From assembly GCF_042854845.1 (NCBI RefSeq), contig NZ_AP031498.1, positions 186,001-250,000 of the forward strand: 64,000 nucleotides of DNA, read 5' to 3'. The stretch comes from Maricurvus nonylphenolicus (lineage in GTDB: Bacteria > Pseudomonadota > Gammaproteobacteria > Pseudomonadales > Cellvibrionaceae). Positions within the stretch are counted from its first letter, which is position 1; the number at the start of each line of letters is the position of its first letter. Position numbers and translations under genes: made by a program. Below, piece by piece: positions 1 to 9,899 of this stretch. The notes beneath the pieces are model-generated. The model was not told where the DNA came from. It searched no databases and was given only the letters and a program-made list of their open reading frames with translations.

Positions 1-444
1 GAATTCGGGTTTGCAGAGCTGTTCAAGAATTCTCGTAATGCCCCACCTGCTCCTACCGCACTTGTCAGGCGCTCTGCTATTGAGAAAGTGGGGGGGTGGC
101 GTGCCGATATCCAACTTGAAGACTTGTATATGTGGCTCTCGGTGACTCATCTAGGTGGGAAAATCGCCGTATTAAATGATGTCTTTGCTTATTATCGTAT
201 TCATCCTACCAATACGACAAAAAAAATACGCTATATGTATGAGAATATTTTAAAGACTTATGAGCTGTTTTCAGGTGAGCCTAATTATCACGCGGTTCGA
301 ACCAAATTTTTAGTTAGTATGTTTGTTAAAGCATCCAAACGCGATAAGGCGTTGGCTAGGGAAATATTGAAATTGCTGCCTATACGATCGTGGAACAGTC
401 GTGTCATCAAAGGTATGTTCAGGCTTCTGTCTTTTAATAAATAG
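1..444 (+). CDS. Glycosyltransferase family 2, C-terminal part (5' end outside window)
   Basis: The frame is open from base 1, so this is the tail (147 codons) of a larger gene; a GTG at 88 lies inside the domain and is not the true start. The segment GGWRADIQLEDLYMWL has the GGW...ED pattern that ends many GT-A family 2 domains, where the acidic pair contributes to acceptor and catalytic chemistry. The remaining ~75 residues are a basic, helix-rich tail. It lies 39 bp ahead of a GT4 gene on the same strand, which suggests one surface-polysaccharide operon. The sugar and acceptor cannot be read from the sequence. Confidence 0.75.
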   Translation, partial: EFGFAELFKNSRNAPPAPTALVRRSAIEKVGGWRADIQLEDLYMWLSVTHLGGKIAVLNDVFAYYRIHPTNTTKKIRYMYENILKTYELFSGEPNYHAVRTKFLVSMFVKASKRDKALAREILKLLPIRSWNSRVIKGMFRLLSFNK

Positions 445-483
445 TTATAAGAAAAGAAATATCGAAACATTGGGGTTAGCTTT

Positions 484-1602
484 GTGAGTGCAAGCAAAAG
501 AATTCGGGTGATGCAGATTAAGCCAGGCTATGCCCTGCGTGATAATGATTTGCAGGAAGCTATTATTAAGGCTTTTCCCAAAGATCAATATGAGGTGACC
601 TCTGTATACCTGGAAGGAAGGCCAACAGCTGAGCAGCCGGAGAGTAGTAGCGAGCATATTAAATATTTTGACCTGACGCCGGGGCAGATGAAAGGCCTGC
701 GTCTGGTAGCTATGTGGAAACTTTACAAGTTTTGCAGAGTGAATAACTTCGATGTGGTTTATTTGAATCGCTTTAAGCCTATTCACATGATGTTGATCTT
801 GAATCGGTGGTTAAAAATTCCTAAATGTATAGGTATTATCCATGGGTTGGGCGATTTGCAGCGACCTTATCGACGTAAAATATTTAACCGATTTATTGAT
901 GCATCCTGGAAGGTGGTGGCCGTATCAAACGCGGTGAGAGATGATCTTGTTGGTTACCGTTGTGGTCTAAATAAAGATAATACGCTTGTTATTCCCAATG
1001 CCGTCGATGTAAAAGGTTTGCGTGATGGATTGTTGCCTTCCGATGAAGCTCGCCAGGAGTTGGGGCTAAAAAGCGATAGCCTGGTATTCGGTTCAATAGG
1101 TCGCCTTGTTGCGGTAAAGGGTCAAAAGTATTTGCTTGAAGCTTTTAAGCGCTTGGTAAAGAAGTATCCGCATATTGAGTTGGTGATTATTGGTGATGGC
1201 AAGTTGGAGCATGAGTTTGCGACTTGGGTCGATAATAACGGTCTTCGAGATAGCGTACATTTTCCTGGGTTTAAGGAGAATGCGTACCGCTACACGTCAG
1301 CGTTTGATTGCTTTGTTTTGCCTTCACTTTCGGAAGGTATGCCTTTAGCCATTATGGAGGCAATGTCAGCTTCGCTGCCAATTGTTGCTACCAATGTTGG
1401 TGGTAATGCGGAGGTGCTAGGAGAGAGTGTTGAAACTATACCCTCTAAGGATGTCGACGCTTTATGTGAGAAGCTTGAAGGCATTATTGCTGCCAGCCCT
1501 GAAGAGCGTCAAAAGGTCGGTGCCACTCTGTTTGATAGGGTGATGTCAGATTATGATATTCATAACTATCAGGCTCGCTATCGAGCGTTAGCGCACGATT
1601 GA
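484..1602 (+). CDS. Glycosyltransferase family 4
   Basis: A 372-residue GT-B glycosyltransferase. The C-terminal donor-binding half (from about residue 190) begins with the typical FGSIGRLVAVKGQKYLLEAF strand-turn-helix. It carries the E-x7-E motif of retaining GT4 enzymes (E284 and E292 in SEGMPLAIMEAM). The N-terminal half holds the less conserved acceptor domain. The start is GTG at 484. It is flanked by two other glycosyltransferases and the dTDP-rhamnose operon, so a role in O-antigen or exopolysaccharide assembly on the cytoplasmic face is likely. The transferred sugar is unknown. Confidence 0.88.
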   Translation: MSASKRIRVMQIKPGYALRDNDLQEAIIKAFPKDQYEVTSVYLEGRPTAEQPESSSEHIKYFDLTPGQMKGLRLVAMWKLYKFCRVNNFDVVYLNRFKPIHMMLILNRWLKIPKCIGIIHGLGDLQRPYRRKIFNRFIDASWKVVAVSNAVRDDLVGYRCGLNKDNTLVIPNAVDVKGLRDGLLPSDEARQELGLKSDSLVFGSIGRLVAVKGQKYLLEAFKRLVKKYPHIELVIIGDGKLEHEFATWVDNNGLRDSVHFPGFKENAYRYTSAFDCFVLPSLSEGMPLAIMEAMSASLPIVATNVGGNAEVLGESVETIPSKDVDALCEKLEGIIAASPEERQKVGATLFDRVMSDYDIHNYQARYRALAHD

Positions 1603-1626
1603 TATTGAGTATTATTTGGGGATGCT

Positions 1627-2676
1627 ATGAAAATACTTTTGGTTGATGGCATTAGTGGCGTTTCTTTGGGGCGAGATATCTTTAATTCCATGCAGGCTAA
1701 TGGGGTAAGTTGCCACTATATTTCGACCAGTAAGGATTTGCCACAAAAAAGCCTGGTAAAGGTTAAAGGTGCATTTGCCAAGTTAAAAGATAAGGCGGTT
1801 TCGGGTAGAGATTTTTACTATTATCCTAAAGCGGTAGCTAGTGCTTTTGCGGATGCTATAGAGGAATGCGATCCGGATATTGTTTTTGTGGTCGGATTTC
1901 TTTATCGGGCTGTAGACTTAAATCTCGTTGCCAACTTGAAAAAAACCAAGAAGACAAAATTTGTACTCTATGATACAGATAGTTGTAACCTTTTCCCTTA
2001 TCAGCGTGAGTTTACTTATTTTATTAGGGAAGAGTTACCGTTATACGATAAAGTCTTTTCTTTCTCGAAAGTGACTTCTGAATTTTATGCCAAGGTTCTG
2101 GGCCTGGATGCAGTATATGCCCCCTTTGGTTCAAACCCTATACCTGTGCCATCTCAGTTGCCTGCTAAAGATATTGATGTGCTTTTCGTTGGCAGCGCTG
2201 ATATGCGTAGGGTGTTTTTGTTAGAGAAATTAACTGATTTTAAATTGGCGATTTATGGTAGCCGTTGGGATCGTCATGAGCCGCTGATGTCGGATCGATT
2301 AAAATCTAAGGTGAGTCGGCAGGCAGTCTGGGGGGGTGAGCTTTATGGTCTTTTTCATCGCAGCAAAGTCATACTCAATATAACTCGTGGTACATTTTAT
2401 GGTGTGGAAACGGGAGTTAACTTGCGCATTCCCGAGACGTTATCGGCGAATGGCTTCTTGCTAACTGATCATACCGATGAACTGGGGTCGCAATATGTTG
2501 TAGGGGAGACATTGGAAAGCTATCGCTCGTCGGAAGAACTGGTAGAAAAAGTTTCCACCTATCTTCAGAATGATGTTGCCAGAGCTAAAATCGCAGATCA
2601 GGGGCACGAGTGCTGGAAGCATAATTACACTTGGGATGTTTGCGTCAAGCGAATGTTAGCTGTGCTTCAGGCCTGA
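1627..2676 (+). CDS. CgeB-like glycosyltransferase
   Basis: A 349-residue protein with the C-terminal Glyco_trans_1_2 (CgeB-type) segment, recognisable from LRIPETLSANGFLLTDHTDE, the stretch in which CgeB-family proteins place their nucleotide-sugar contacts. The N-terminal half is a Rossmann-like acceptor domain beginning MKILLVDGISG. It follows the GT4 gene by 24 bp on the same strand and ends in a dyad that overlaps its stop codon, so it is probably the last gene of this glycan operon. The substrate is unknown. Confidence 0.72.
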   Translation: MKILLVDGISGVSLGRDIFNSMQANGVSCHYISTSKDLPQKSLVKVKGAFAKLKDKAVSGRDFYYYPKAVASAFADAIEECDPDIVFVVGFLYRAVDLNLVANLKKTKKTKFVLYDTDSCNLFPYQREFTYFIREELPLYDKVFSFSKVTSEFYAKVLGLDAVYAPFGSNPIPVPSQLPAKDIDVLFVGSADMRRVFLLEKLTDFKLAIYGSRWDRHEPLMSDRLKSKVSRQAVWGGELYGLFHRSKVILNITRGTFYGVETGVNLRIPETLSANGFLLTDHTDELGSQYVVGETLESYRSSEELVEKVSTYLQNDVARAKIADQGHECWKHNYTWDVCVKRMLAVLQA

Positions 2677-2699
2677 CTGCATTGCTCAGTCAGGCTTTA
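2671..2699. terminator. Dyad between convergent glycosyltransferase genes
   Basis: GCCTGACTG (2671-2679) pairs with CAGTCAGGC (2687-2695) around a 7-base loop, followed by TTTAC. It overlaps the stop of the plus-strand CgeB-like gene and abuts the stop of the minus-strand GT9 gene, so it could serve both. The T-tract is short, so termination may be weak. Confidence 0.5.
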
Positions 2700-3710
2700 C
2701 TTATCAATAAGAGATAAGAGTTCTCTAAATACTGCACGAGTCGAGACAAAGGGCGACCAGATACGGTGTTTTTTGAATTTAAGCTGAAATTTGGGACGAA
2801 TGATACGGTTTTCTCCCCAGGCAGGGCGCCAACGGAACTTATTCCCCTGCTTGCGGTAAATGGTGATAGTGGGGATGCCGGTCAAAGATGCTAGATGCCC
2901 TGATCCTGTATCTACAGCAATCAGTGCTCTGGATTCATAGATTAGGCTGACCAGCTCTTCCAGGCTTTTTGTTACGGGCACCAAGTAATTCTGTTTAATA
3001 CTATCAGGTAATCTTTCAATATCGCTGGGCAGAACGCTAAACACCGGTTCGAAACCATTGTGTTCGAGTCTCAATGCCAGCTTTTCAAATGATTTAATGG
3101 ACCAGTCTTTTTTTGTGTCAGAGCTGTAGGGGCAAAGAATTATCCGTTTGGGGTGTCGGCTCTTTACCAAATGTCTCGGTGGGTTCAGGGTAATTGTACT
3201 ACTGACGTTATCGAGCTTTAGTTTTTCTGAGCAGTAGAGAACAGCGTGGTCAAGAACCGTAATTTCTTTGTTGTCAGAGAAGGTGACTTCGCTATTGCCA
3301 CCCAGCAGGCTTTTCACCTTATCGGCTTTCTCTGCTGGCAATCGAGTTTCAATATGCTCAGTTATGTCGACTTTTAATTCAGGAGGCAGAACGTGAGCGG
3401 CTGAAATTATATACTTTTGTGCCAGCTCAGATGCCTGGCTGATACTCAACTTGTAAAAGCCATGCAGTGTAGCCCGGTCTACAAGAGCAATGTCAAACTG
3501 ATCGAGAGTTGATTCAAGTGCTTCCAGTGGAGGTAAGGCAACAATATTGAATTTGGAGGTCCAGCTGTCAATTGATGACAGTAAACTGCTGAAATAGGTA
3601 ACTATGAAGCCATTATCTGCCAGGCTTTCAGCAATGCTTTGGTAAATGACTGTATCCCCAAGCCAGCTTGGGGGAACCATGGCTAATGTTACGTTAGAGG
3701 GCGAACTCAT
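2697..3710 (-). CDS. Glycosyltransferase family 9 (heptosyltransferase-like)
   Basis: A 337-residue protein with the GT9 (ADP-heptose:LPS heptosyltransferase) layout. Near the C-terminus is the motif AVDTGSGHLASLTGIPTITI, matching the D-[ST]-G-x-x-H-L-A-x-x-x-G-x-P signature that binds the nucleotide sugar. The N-terminal half starts with a Rossmann-like strand and a PPSWLGDTVI segment similar to the acceptor side of heptosyltransferases (usually G-D-x-[IV]). Its position among LPS genes fits core or O-chain assembly. Overall similarity to WaaC/WaaF appears modest, so the specific reaction is not assigned. Confidence 0.75.
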   Translation of the reverse strand: MSSPSNVTLAMVPPSWLGDTVIYQSIAESLADNGFIVTYFSSLLSSIDSWTSKFNIVALPPLEALESTLDQFDIALVDRATLHGFYKLSISQASELAQKYIISAAHVLPPELKVDITEHIETRLPAEKADKVKSLLGGNSEVTFSDNKEITVLDHAVLYCSEKLKLDNVSSTITLNPPRHLVKSRHPKRIILCPYSSDTKKDWSIKSFEKLALRLEHNGFEPVFSVLPSDIERLPDSIKQNYLVPVTKSLEELVSLIYESRALIAVDTGSGHLASLTGIPTITIYRKQGNKFRWRPAWGENRIIRPKFQLKFKKHRIWSPFVSTRAVFRELLSLIDK

Positions 3711-3870
3711 ATCTCAGCAGACTTATGTTTTTGTCGTTAGTATGGATATAGAAGACAGTTCTTCAATAAAGTGGCAAGATAACAATATAGCTTTGTGTTG
3801 TACAGATTATGAAAAATATAATCTGTTGCATGAGAGCTCATTAAAAGTCGTGGGGTAAGGTATAACATCA

Positions 3871-4485
3871 ATGTTACGTAAAATCGTCAGCAAATTTAAA
3901 AAACGGAAAACGCGTAAGTTGAACCGGTTTGATAAGCAAACCGCTAGGTTTTACGAACAGTACCCTGACTATACTATAGGTGTCGGTACTTATGGGATTC
4001 CTGTCGTTTGGGATTGGCAGGAGGGGAGTACCTTGCGCATTGGTAGCTATTGCTCTATTTCAGCTAATGTTCAGATATTTCTCGGCGGTAATCACCGCAC
4101 TGATTGGATTTCCTCCTACCCTTTTTCACATTTCCTTGAGGATGTGCCATACATACCTGATTCAGGTGTCTCTAAAGGGGATGTTACCGTAGGCAGTGAT
4201 GTGTGGCTGTGTGCGAATGCTATTATTCTATCAGGCATAACTATTGGCCACGGTGCTGTGGTGGCCAATGGTGCTGTTGTTACCCGTGATGTCGAGCCCT
4301 ACAGCATTGTCGGTGGTAATCCTGCTAAAGTTATCGGTTGGCGTTTTAGTGAAACGGAGCGAGAAAAACTGTTGCAATCGGCCTGGTGGGACTGGCCGGT
4401 TGAGGAAGTTAAATCAATCCATCAATTGTTAAACGCCGATAACTTGCAGCCTTTCTGGGATTATCTTGAACGCCGTAAAAACTAG
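3871..4485 (+). CDS. CatB-type acyltransferase (left-handed beta-helix)
   Basis: A 204-residue xenobiotic/sugar O-acetyltransferase of the CatB/hexapeptide family. The middle of the protein carries imperfect hexapeptide repeats (I-G-S-Y-C-S-I-S-A-N-V, V-G-S-D-V-W-L-C-A-N-A, I-G-H-G-A-V-V-A-N-G). The conserved GGNHRTDWISSYPF contains the catalytic His, and the family ending IVGGNPAKVIGWRF follows. The N-terminus is basic (MLRKIVSKFKKRKTRK). An AAGGT sequence lies 5' of the ATG. Its location among glycosyltransferases points to O-acetylation of a surface glycan rather than antibiotic resistance. That role is inferred. Confidence 0.85.
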   Translation: MLRKIVSKFKKRKTRKLNRFDKQTARFYEQYPDYTIGVGTYGIPVVWDWQEGSTLRIGSYCSISANVQIFLGGNHRTDWISSYPFSHFLEDVPYIPDSGVSKGDVTVGSDVWLCANAIILSGITIGHGAVVANGAVVTRDVEPYSIVGGNPAKVIGWRFSETEREKLLQSAWWDWPVEEVKSIHQLLNADNLQPFWDYLERRKN

Positions 4486-4487
4486 AC

Positions 4488-5381
4488 TCAGTTTTCTGCA
4501 GCGATATAGTTGAGCATGCGTTTCAGTCCTGCTTGCCAATCCGGCTGTTCAATACCTAATTGCTGTATTTTGCTGCAATCCAGTACTGAGTAGATTGGGC
4601 GAGCGGCTGGCGTTGGGTACTCGCTCGTAGGGATAGGTTTCAGCGAGCAGTTGCCGTTAACAAGACCGATTTCTTCCCCTGTGGCAAATATTGACTGCGC
4701 AAACTCATACCAGCTACAAGGTTTGGCGCTGGAAAAGTGATAAACCCCCCAGTCACTAAAATCAGCTTTCAGGGCTTGCCCGATCAACTTGAGAATAGCT
4801 TGTGCAATGTCGCCCGCGTAGGTGGGTGAGCCAATTTGATCATTGATGATAGTTAATTGATCTCGTTCCTGGCCCAAGCGTAACATAGTGCGTACAAAGT
4901 TGGCGCCTTTGTCAGCAAATACCCAGCTGGTACGTACGATTAAATGTTTGTCGCAGTTTTGGCGCACAAGCGCTTCGCCGTTCAGTTTAGTGCTGCCGTA
5001 AACATTGATGGGCTGGGTGGTGTCGTCCTCGTGGTAGGGGGATGCCCCTTTTCCATCGAAGACATAATCCGTTGAGATATGAATTAGAGGGATGCCGAGA
5101 GCCTGGCAAGCATTGGCTATTATGCCTGGTGTTGTGGCATTAACCCTTTCGGCCTTTATCTGGTCGCTTTCTGCATTGTCTACCGCAGTATAGGCCGCGG
5201 TATTCACAATGATGTCCGGTGCGATCTGCATAATCTGCTCGTAAACCGAATCAGGTTCTGTAAAATTTATACTTTTACTATCAGGCGTTAATAACTCGAA
5301 ATCCGTGTCCAAATCGAGTGCAAGAAAAGCTTGTCCCACTTGGCCGCTGGCACCAAGTAGTAGAAGTTTTATAGGTCGCAT
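4488..5381 (-). CDS. rfbD: dTDP-4-dehydrorhamnose reductase
   Basis: A 297-residue SDR-family enzyme that performs the last step of dTDP-L-rhamnose synthesis, the NAD(P)H reduction of dTDP-4-keto-L-rhamnose. The N-terminal dinucleotide motif is LLGASGQVGQAF, the substrate-side motif is STDYVFDG, and the catalytic pair is Y-x-x-x-K in YGSTKLNGE. Length is normal for RmlD. It is the last gene of the minus-strand rfbBACD operon. Its ATG lies inside the end of rfbC (13-bp overlap, different frame), which suggests translational coupling. Confidence 0.95.
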   Translation of the reverse strand: MRPIKLLLLGASGQVGQAFLALDLDTDFELLTPDSKSINFTEPDSVYEQIMQIAPDIIVNTAAYTAVDNAESDQIKAERVNATTPGIIANACQALGIPLIHISTDYVFDGKGASPYHEDDTTQPINVYGSTKLNGEALVRQNCDKHLIVRTSWVFADKGANFVRTMLRLGQERDQLTIINDQIGSPTYAGDIAQAILKLIGQALKADFSDWGVYHFSSAKPCSWYEFAQSIFATGEEIGLVNGNCSLKPIPTSEYPTPAARPIYSVLDCSKIQQLGIEQPDWQAGLKRMLNYIAAEN

Positions 5382-5896
5382 AGTTTAGGCAGCTTTTCGT
5401 CTTTGGCAGAAAGGGTTGGGTTTTCGACAGGCCAATCAATGGCAATGTCTGGGTCGTTCCAGATAATGCCACCCTCATCCGTAGGGTCGTAGTAATCGGT
5501 GCATTTATATTCAAAATCGGCGGTTTCTGATAACACGACAAAACCATGTGCGTACCCAGGGGGAACATAGAATTGGCGCTTGTTGGATTCGCTGAGAATT
5601 ACCGCTTCATATTGGCCATAGGTGGCTGAGTCCGGGTTGATGTCGACGGCAACATCAAACACTTCTCCTTTAACGGCTCTTACCAGCTTTCCTTGCGGTT
5701 TGGTTTTTTGAAAGTGCAGGCCTCTCAGAACACCGTAGCTGGATCGAGAGTGATTGTCTTGGACAAATTCAAGGTTAAGACCGGCTTCCTGATAGCGCTG
5801 TTTTTGATAGCTTTCGAGGAAAAAGCCACGCTCATCACCGTGCACAGTGGGTTCAATAATGACAACGCCGGGAAGCTTGGTTTCAATAATATTCAT
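5369..5896 (-). CDS. rfbC: dTDP-4-dehydrorhamnose 3,5-epimerase
   Basis: A 175-residue RmlC cupin enzyme that epimerises dTDP-6-deoxy-4-ketoglucose at C3 and C5. Visible signatures are RGFFLESYQ, the catalytic-His segment VLRGLHFQ, and VPPGYAHGFVVLSE near the second cupin motif. The length is typical (175-185). It starts 3 bp after the rfbA stop and overlaps rfbD by 13 bp, so the four rhamnose genes appear to form a tightly coupled operon. A surface glycan containing L-rhamnose is the expected end use. Confidence 0.95.
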   Translation of the reverse strand: MNIIETKLPGVVIIEPTVHGDERGFFLESYQKQRYQEAGLNLEFVQDNHSRSSYGVLRGLHFQKTKPQGKLVRAVKGEVFDVAVDINPDSATYGQYEAVILSESNKRQFYVPPGYAHGFVVLSETADFEYKCTDYYDPTDEGGIIWNDPDIAIDWPVENPTLSAKDEKLPKLCDL

Positions 5897-5899
5897 GAC

Positions 5900-6766
5900 T
5901 TAGTCGTTTAATATATCCAGAAGGTGTTGGCCGTAACCGCTTTTAACTAATGGCTGAGCAATTTCGGCGAGATGCTCATCGTTAATCCAGCCCTGACGCC
6001 AAGCTGCTTCTTCGGGGCTTGCAATCTTTAAGCCCTGGCGTTTTTCGATAGTTTGTACAAATTGACTGGCTTCAAGCAGGGCGTCATGTGTACCGGTATC
6101 GAGCCAAGCTGTGCCGCGGCCCATCACTTCAACAGTTAATGTGTTAGCTTCGAGATAGACTTTATTGACATCAGTGATTTCCAACTCGCCTCGATCTGAA
6201 GGCTTGATGGTTTTGGCGATATCGATCACATTGTTGTCGTAGAAATACAGTCCTGTTACTGCGAATCGGGATTTCGGTTTTGCAGGTTTTTCTTCAATGC
6301 TGACAGCCGTGCCATCTTCAGCAAATTCAACCACCCCAAATCGTTCAGGATCTTTCACCTGATAGGCAAATACCGTAGCGCCTTCTGACAGTTGTGACGC
6401 GCGTGTTAAGTTTTGCCCAAAACCCTGGCCAAAGAAAAGGTTGTCACCAAGAATAAGTGAGCAGCTATCTTTACCAATAAATTCTTCACCGATGATGAAC
6501 GCTTGAGCTAAACCGTCAGGTGAGGGTTGAGCAGCATAGGACAGTTCTATACCCCAGCGCGAACCATCTCCCAGCATCTGTTGGAAACGTGGCAGGTCTT
6601 CCGGGGTAGAAATAATTAAAATTTCCCGGATACCAGCAAGCATCAGTGTGGACAATGGGTAATAAATCATCGGCTTGTCGTAAACAGGCAATAGCTGTTT
6701 GCACACGCCCAGGGTTACAGGATGAAGTCGGGTGCCGGAGCCTCCGGCGAGAATAATGCCTTTCAT
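5900..6766 (-). CDS. rfbA: Glucose-1-phosphate thymidylyltransferase
   Basis: A 288-residue RmlA enzyme, which makes dTDP-glucose from glucose-1-phosphate and dTTP. The N-terminal nucleotide-binding loop [11 protein letters not shown] and [18 protein letters not shown] are hallmark segments. [13 protein letters not shown] and [19 protein letters not shown] are the later conserved blocks. Length is normal. It starts 28 bp after the rfbB stop, is second in the minus-strand operon, and supplies the pathway's committed nucleotide sugar. Confidence 0.96.
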   Translation of the reverse strand: MKGIILAGGSGTRLHPVTLGVCKQLLPVYDKPMIYYPLSTLMLAGIREILIISTPEDLPRFQQMLGDGSRWGIELSYAAQPSPDGLAQAFIIGEEFIGKDSCSLILGDNLFFGQGFGQNLTRASQLSEGATVFAYQVKDPERFGVVEFAEDGTAVSIEEKPAKPKSRFAVTGLYFYDNNVIDIAKTIKPSDRGELEITDVNKVYLEANTLTVEVMGRGTAWLDTGTHDALLEASQFVQTIEKRQGLKIASPEEAAWRQGWINDEHLAEIAQPLVKSGYGQHLLDILND

Positions 6767-6794
6767 AATTACGTCTCAGTCTGGGAGTGCTGAA

Positions 6795-7868
6795 TTACGA
6801 TTCTGTTGTGGAAAACGTGCCAAGTCGTTCGCCTTGGTAAGAGCCATCAAGTACGCGTTCACACCAGCGTTGATTGTCCAGATACCATTGCACCGTTTTA
6901 CGTATGCCACTGGTAAAGGTTTCATCTGGTGTCCAGCCCAGCTCCTTCTCGATCTTGCTGGCATCAATCGCGTAACGTACGTCGTGGCCAGGGCGATCAG
7001 TCACGTATTGAATTAAGTCGATATAGTGTTCAACGCCTTCAGGTTTAGTGGGTACCAGTTCTTCAAGAATGCCACAAATAGTGTGTACAACTTCGATGTT
7101 TTGTTTCTCGTTATGGCCACCAATATTATAGGTTTCGCCAATCTTACCGGTTGTTACAACACAGTAGAGAGCCCGTGCATGATCTTCGACATGCAGCCAG
7201 TCTCGCACTTGGGTGCCTTGTCCGTAGATGGGTAGGTGTTTACCGCTGATTGCATTCTGAATAATCAGTGGAATCAATTTCTCAGGAAATTGATTAGGGC
7301 CGTAGTTATTGGAACAGTTGGTAATGAGTGTGGGTAAACCATAGGTGCGTTGCCAGGCTCTTACCAGATGGTCAGATGAGGCTTTACTGGCGGAGTAAGG
7401 AGAGCTCGGTGCGTAGGGGGTTTCCTCAGTAAACAGCCCTGTTTCACCAAGATCACCATAGACCTCATCGGTGGAGATATGGTGAAAACGGAAGTTGGAC
7501 TGATTTTCTTCAGATAACCCCTGCCAGTAGGCGAGGCAAGCATCTAGCAGGGTGTAGGTTCCGACGATATTACTTTGAATAAAAACGGCCGGACCGTCAA
7601 TGGAGCGATCAACATGGCTTTCTGCCGCCAGATGCATAATACAATCAGGTTGGTGCTGATTGAGAATGTCCTCGATGGCTTCGCGATTACAGATGTCTTC
7701 CTGAATAAAGGTGTAGCGAGAAGAGTTTTCGACTTCAGCGAGCGAATCCAGATTTCCGGCGTAAGTAAGCTTATCCAGATTGATAATTTCATCTTGGGTG
7801 TTATTGATGATGTGCCGGATAACAGCAGAGCCGATAAAGCCGGCACCACCGGTGATCAGAATTTTCAT
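6795..7868 (-). CDS. rfbB: dTDP-glucose 4,6-dehydratase
   Basis: A 357-residue extended SDR that converts dTDP-glucose to dTDP-4-keto-6-deoxyglucose. The NAD motif is GGAGFIGS at the N-terminus. [25 protein letters not shown] and the catalytic Y-x-x-x-K in [10 protein letters not shown] are all present. The open frame continues upstream to 8051, but the family begins at [10 protein letters not shown], so I set the start at the ATG at 7868. It is the first gene of the rfbBACD operon and is divergent from msbA. Confidence 0.95.
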   Translation of the reverse strand: MKILITGGAGFIGSAVIRHIINNTQDEIINLDKLTYAGNLDSLAEVENSSRYTFIQEDICNREAIEDILNQHQPDCIMHLAAESHVDRSIDGPAVFIQSNIVGTYTLLDACLAYWQGLSEENQSNFRFHHISTDEVYGDLGETGLFTEETPYAPSSPYSASKASSDHLVRAWQRTYGLPTLITNCSNNYGPNQFPEKLIPLIIQNAISGKHLPIYGQGTQVRDWLHVEDHARALYCVVTTGKIGETYNIGGHNEKQNIEVVHTICGILEELVPTKPEGVEHYIDLIQYVTDRPGHDVRYAIDASKIEKELGWTPDETFTSGIRKTVQWYLDNQRWCERVLDGSYQGERLGTFSTTES

Positions 7869-8165
7869 AGGGATTAGCGTCTTTTTTGTAATGGTCGCTA
7901 TGAGGCCTTGCCTGGCTTGTATGGCACCCTGGAAGGGGGCCGTGCTTGCGGGGGCCGTTAGCGAATCTCGTAGGTTATAACTGCACCAGATTGTAACAAA
8001 ATCTGGCCTGTTGAACGAGAGGGAGCTGATGTCGCTCACAGGGCCTGGCAATACCAGGTTTGTGTCCTCAGTTACAGGCTGGCAGGTGCTATAAACACGG
8101 GGCTGAGGTAATATACCGCCCCTTAATAAAGCCTGTTCTCTATGCCCTACCTAAAGAGATAACTT
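7869..8165. other. Divergent intergenic region rfbB / msbA
   Basis: These 297 bp separate two divergent LPS-related transcription units and must hold both promoters. The frame extending upstream from rfbB has no family similarity at its N-terminus, and a short plus-strand frame at 8060 runs into msbA out of frame. Neither is convincing as a gene. I see no clear dyad, riboswitch or strong -35/-10 pair. Confidence 0.5.
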
Positions 8166-9899
8166 ATGCAAGATTCAGATGCGCGTATCTATTTCCGTCT
8201 GTTGCGCTATCTTCGCCCTCAGTGGCATATATTTGCCCTCAGTACCCTAGGTTTTGCCATATTTGCGGCTAGCCAGCCAGCATTGGCGCAGGTTATGGAA
8301 GAGCTGATTAATGCAATTGAGCAGCAGGATGCCAGTGGCCGTATCGTAATACCGCTGCAAATGATGGCCATCTTTGTGGTTCGAGGTATCGGCTCGTTTC
8401 TGGGAATTTACCTTCTCAATCTGGTGGCCATGTCGATCGTGCATAAGCTGCGGGTTGAGCTCTTCAATCAGTTGACGCTACTGCCCGGTCAGTATTTTGA
8501 CAACCACAACTCCGGGCATCTGATTTCACGGATAACCTATAACGTATCAGGTGTTACGGGTGCTGCAACAGATGCCCTCAAGGTGATTATTCGGGAAGGG
8601 CTTACCGTTATTTGTCTGTTTGGCTATCTTCTCTGGAAAGACTGGAAACTTACCTTGGTGTTTGTGGTTATAGCCCCTTTTATTGGCATCATCGTGGCTT
8701 ATATCGGTAAAAGACTGAAAAAGCTGGCCAGTAAGATTCAGGTAATGATGGGGCATCTTACCCAGGTCTGCTCTGAGATGATCAGTGGCTATCGGGTCAT
8801 GCGTAGTTTTGGTGGTGAAAGCTATGAGCGTGAGCGCTTTGAAGAGGCAAGTAAGGATAATTTCAGGCAAAGTATGAAGTTGGTGAAAACCAATGCGATT
8901 GCCACCCCGGTCTTACAGTTAATTATTGCCTGTGCCATGGGAACCCTGGTATTCCTGGCTATGACCTTTATGGATACTGATAATGCTGGCGCTTTTATGG
9001 CCTACATTATTGCTGCTGGCCTTATCCCCAAACCTGTGCGTCAGCTCAGTGAGGTATACGGTACTATTCAGCGCGGTATTGCCGCAGCCCAAAGTGTGTT
9101 TGAGCAGCTCGATGAATCTCCAGAAAAAGACACCGGTAGTAAAGCGGTGTCTAGAGTTCAGGGTGAATTGAGCATAAAACAGTTGAATTTTGCCTATGAA
9201 AGTAGTGAGGGACGGGTTCTCGATAACATCAATTTGGATATTGGTTCGGGGCAGACCGTTGCACTGGTAGGAAGCTCGGGTAGTGGAAAGTCGACTCTGG
9301 CATCCCTTATTCCACGCTTTTACCAGCATAGCGAAGGGCAAATCCTGTTGGATGGTACACCTATCGAAGACTATACCTTGCTGAATTTGCGTAGCCACAT
9401 TGCCCTGGTGAATCAGGATGTTGTTCTGTTTAACGATACCGTGGCCAACAATATAGCCTATGGTGATTTGGCAGAGGCGTCAGATGTCCAAATCAAGGCT
9501 GCGGCAGATGCAGCCTATGCCACAGAGTTTATCGAGCAGATGCAAGAAGGCTTCAATACCCTGATTGGTGAGGATGGTGTTCGCCTATCCGGAGGCCAGC
9601 GCCAGCGCCTTGCCATTGCCAGGGCCATTCTGAAGGATGCGCCTATCTTGATTCTGGATGAAGCAACTTCAGCCCTGGATACCGAGTCTGAGCGCAAGAT
9701 TCAGGCAGCGTTGGATTCTCTGACAGAGAACCGAACGACTCTGGTCATTGCGCATCGACTATCCACTATCGAGAAAGCTGACATGATTGTGGTGATGGAT
9801 CATGGCCAGATTATTGAGCAGGGAACCCATGCTGAATTGTTGGCCAAACAGGGCGCTTATGCCAGATTGCACGCTATGCAGTTTAAGGATGGGGAATAA
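8166..9899 (+). CDS. msbA: Lipid A/LPS flippase, ABC transporter MsbA
   Basis: A 577-residue half-transporter that flips lipid A-core across the inner membrane. The N-terminal ~310 residues form the six-helix ABC exporter domain. The nucleotide-binding domain has Walker A GSSGSGKST (369-377), signature LSGGQ (474-478), Walker B ILILDEATS with D498/E499, and the H-loop VIAHR. Length matches MsbA (~580). The neighbours hldE and waaA are also LPS core genes, which favours MsbA over a drug exporter. A weak ribosome site (AAAGAG) precedes the ATG. Confidence 0.93.
   Translation: MQDSDARIYFRLLRYLRPQWHIFALSTLGFAIFAASQPALAQVMEELINAIEQQDASGRIVIPLQMMAIFVVRGIGSFLGIYLLNLVAMSIVHKLRVELFNQLTLLPGQYFDNHNSGHLISRITYNVSGVTGAATDALKVIIREGLTVICLFGYLLWKDWKLTLVFVVIAPFIGIIVAYIGKRLKKLASKIQVMMGHLTQVCSEMISGYRVMRSFGGESYERERFEEASKDNFRQSMKLVKTNAIATPVLQLIIACAMGTLVFLAMTFMDTDNAGAFMAYIIAAGLIPKPVRQLSEVYGTIQRGIAAAQSVFEQLDESPEKDTGSKAVSRVQGELSIKQLNFAYESSEGRVLDNINLDIGSGQTVALVGSSGSGKSTLASLIPRFYQHSEGQILLDGTPIEDYTLLNLRSHIALVNQDVVLFNDTVANNIAYGDLAEASDVQIKAAADAAYATEFIEQMQEGFNTLIGEDGVRLSGGQRQRLAIARAILKDAPILILDEATSALDTESERKIQAALDSLTENRTTLVIAHRLSTIEKADMIVVMDHGQIIEQGTHAELLAKQGAYARLHAMQFKDGE

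Noticed and set aside
3646..3858. A 70-codon plus-strand frame over the start of the GT9 gene
   Set aside because: It overlaps the N-terminal part of a well-supported minus-strand gene, has no family character, and its product looks like a reverse-complement artefact.
7869..8051. N-terminal extension of rfbB
   Set aside because: The 61 extra residues have no dehydratase similarity and the family starts at [10 protein letters not shown]; this is an accidental upstream extension.
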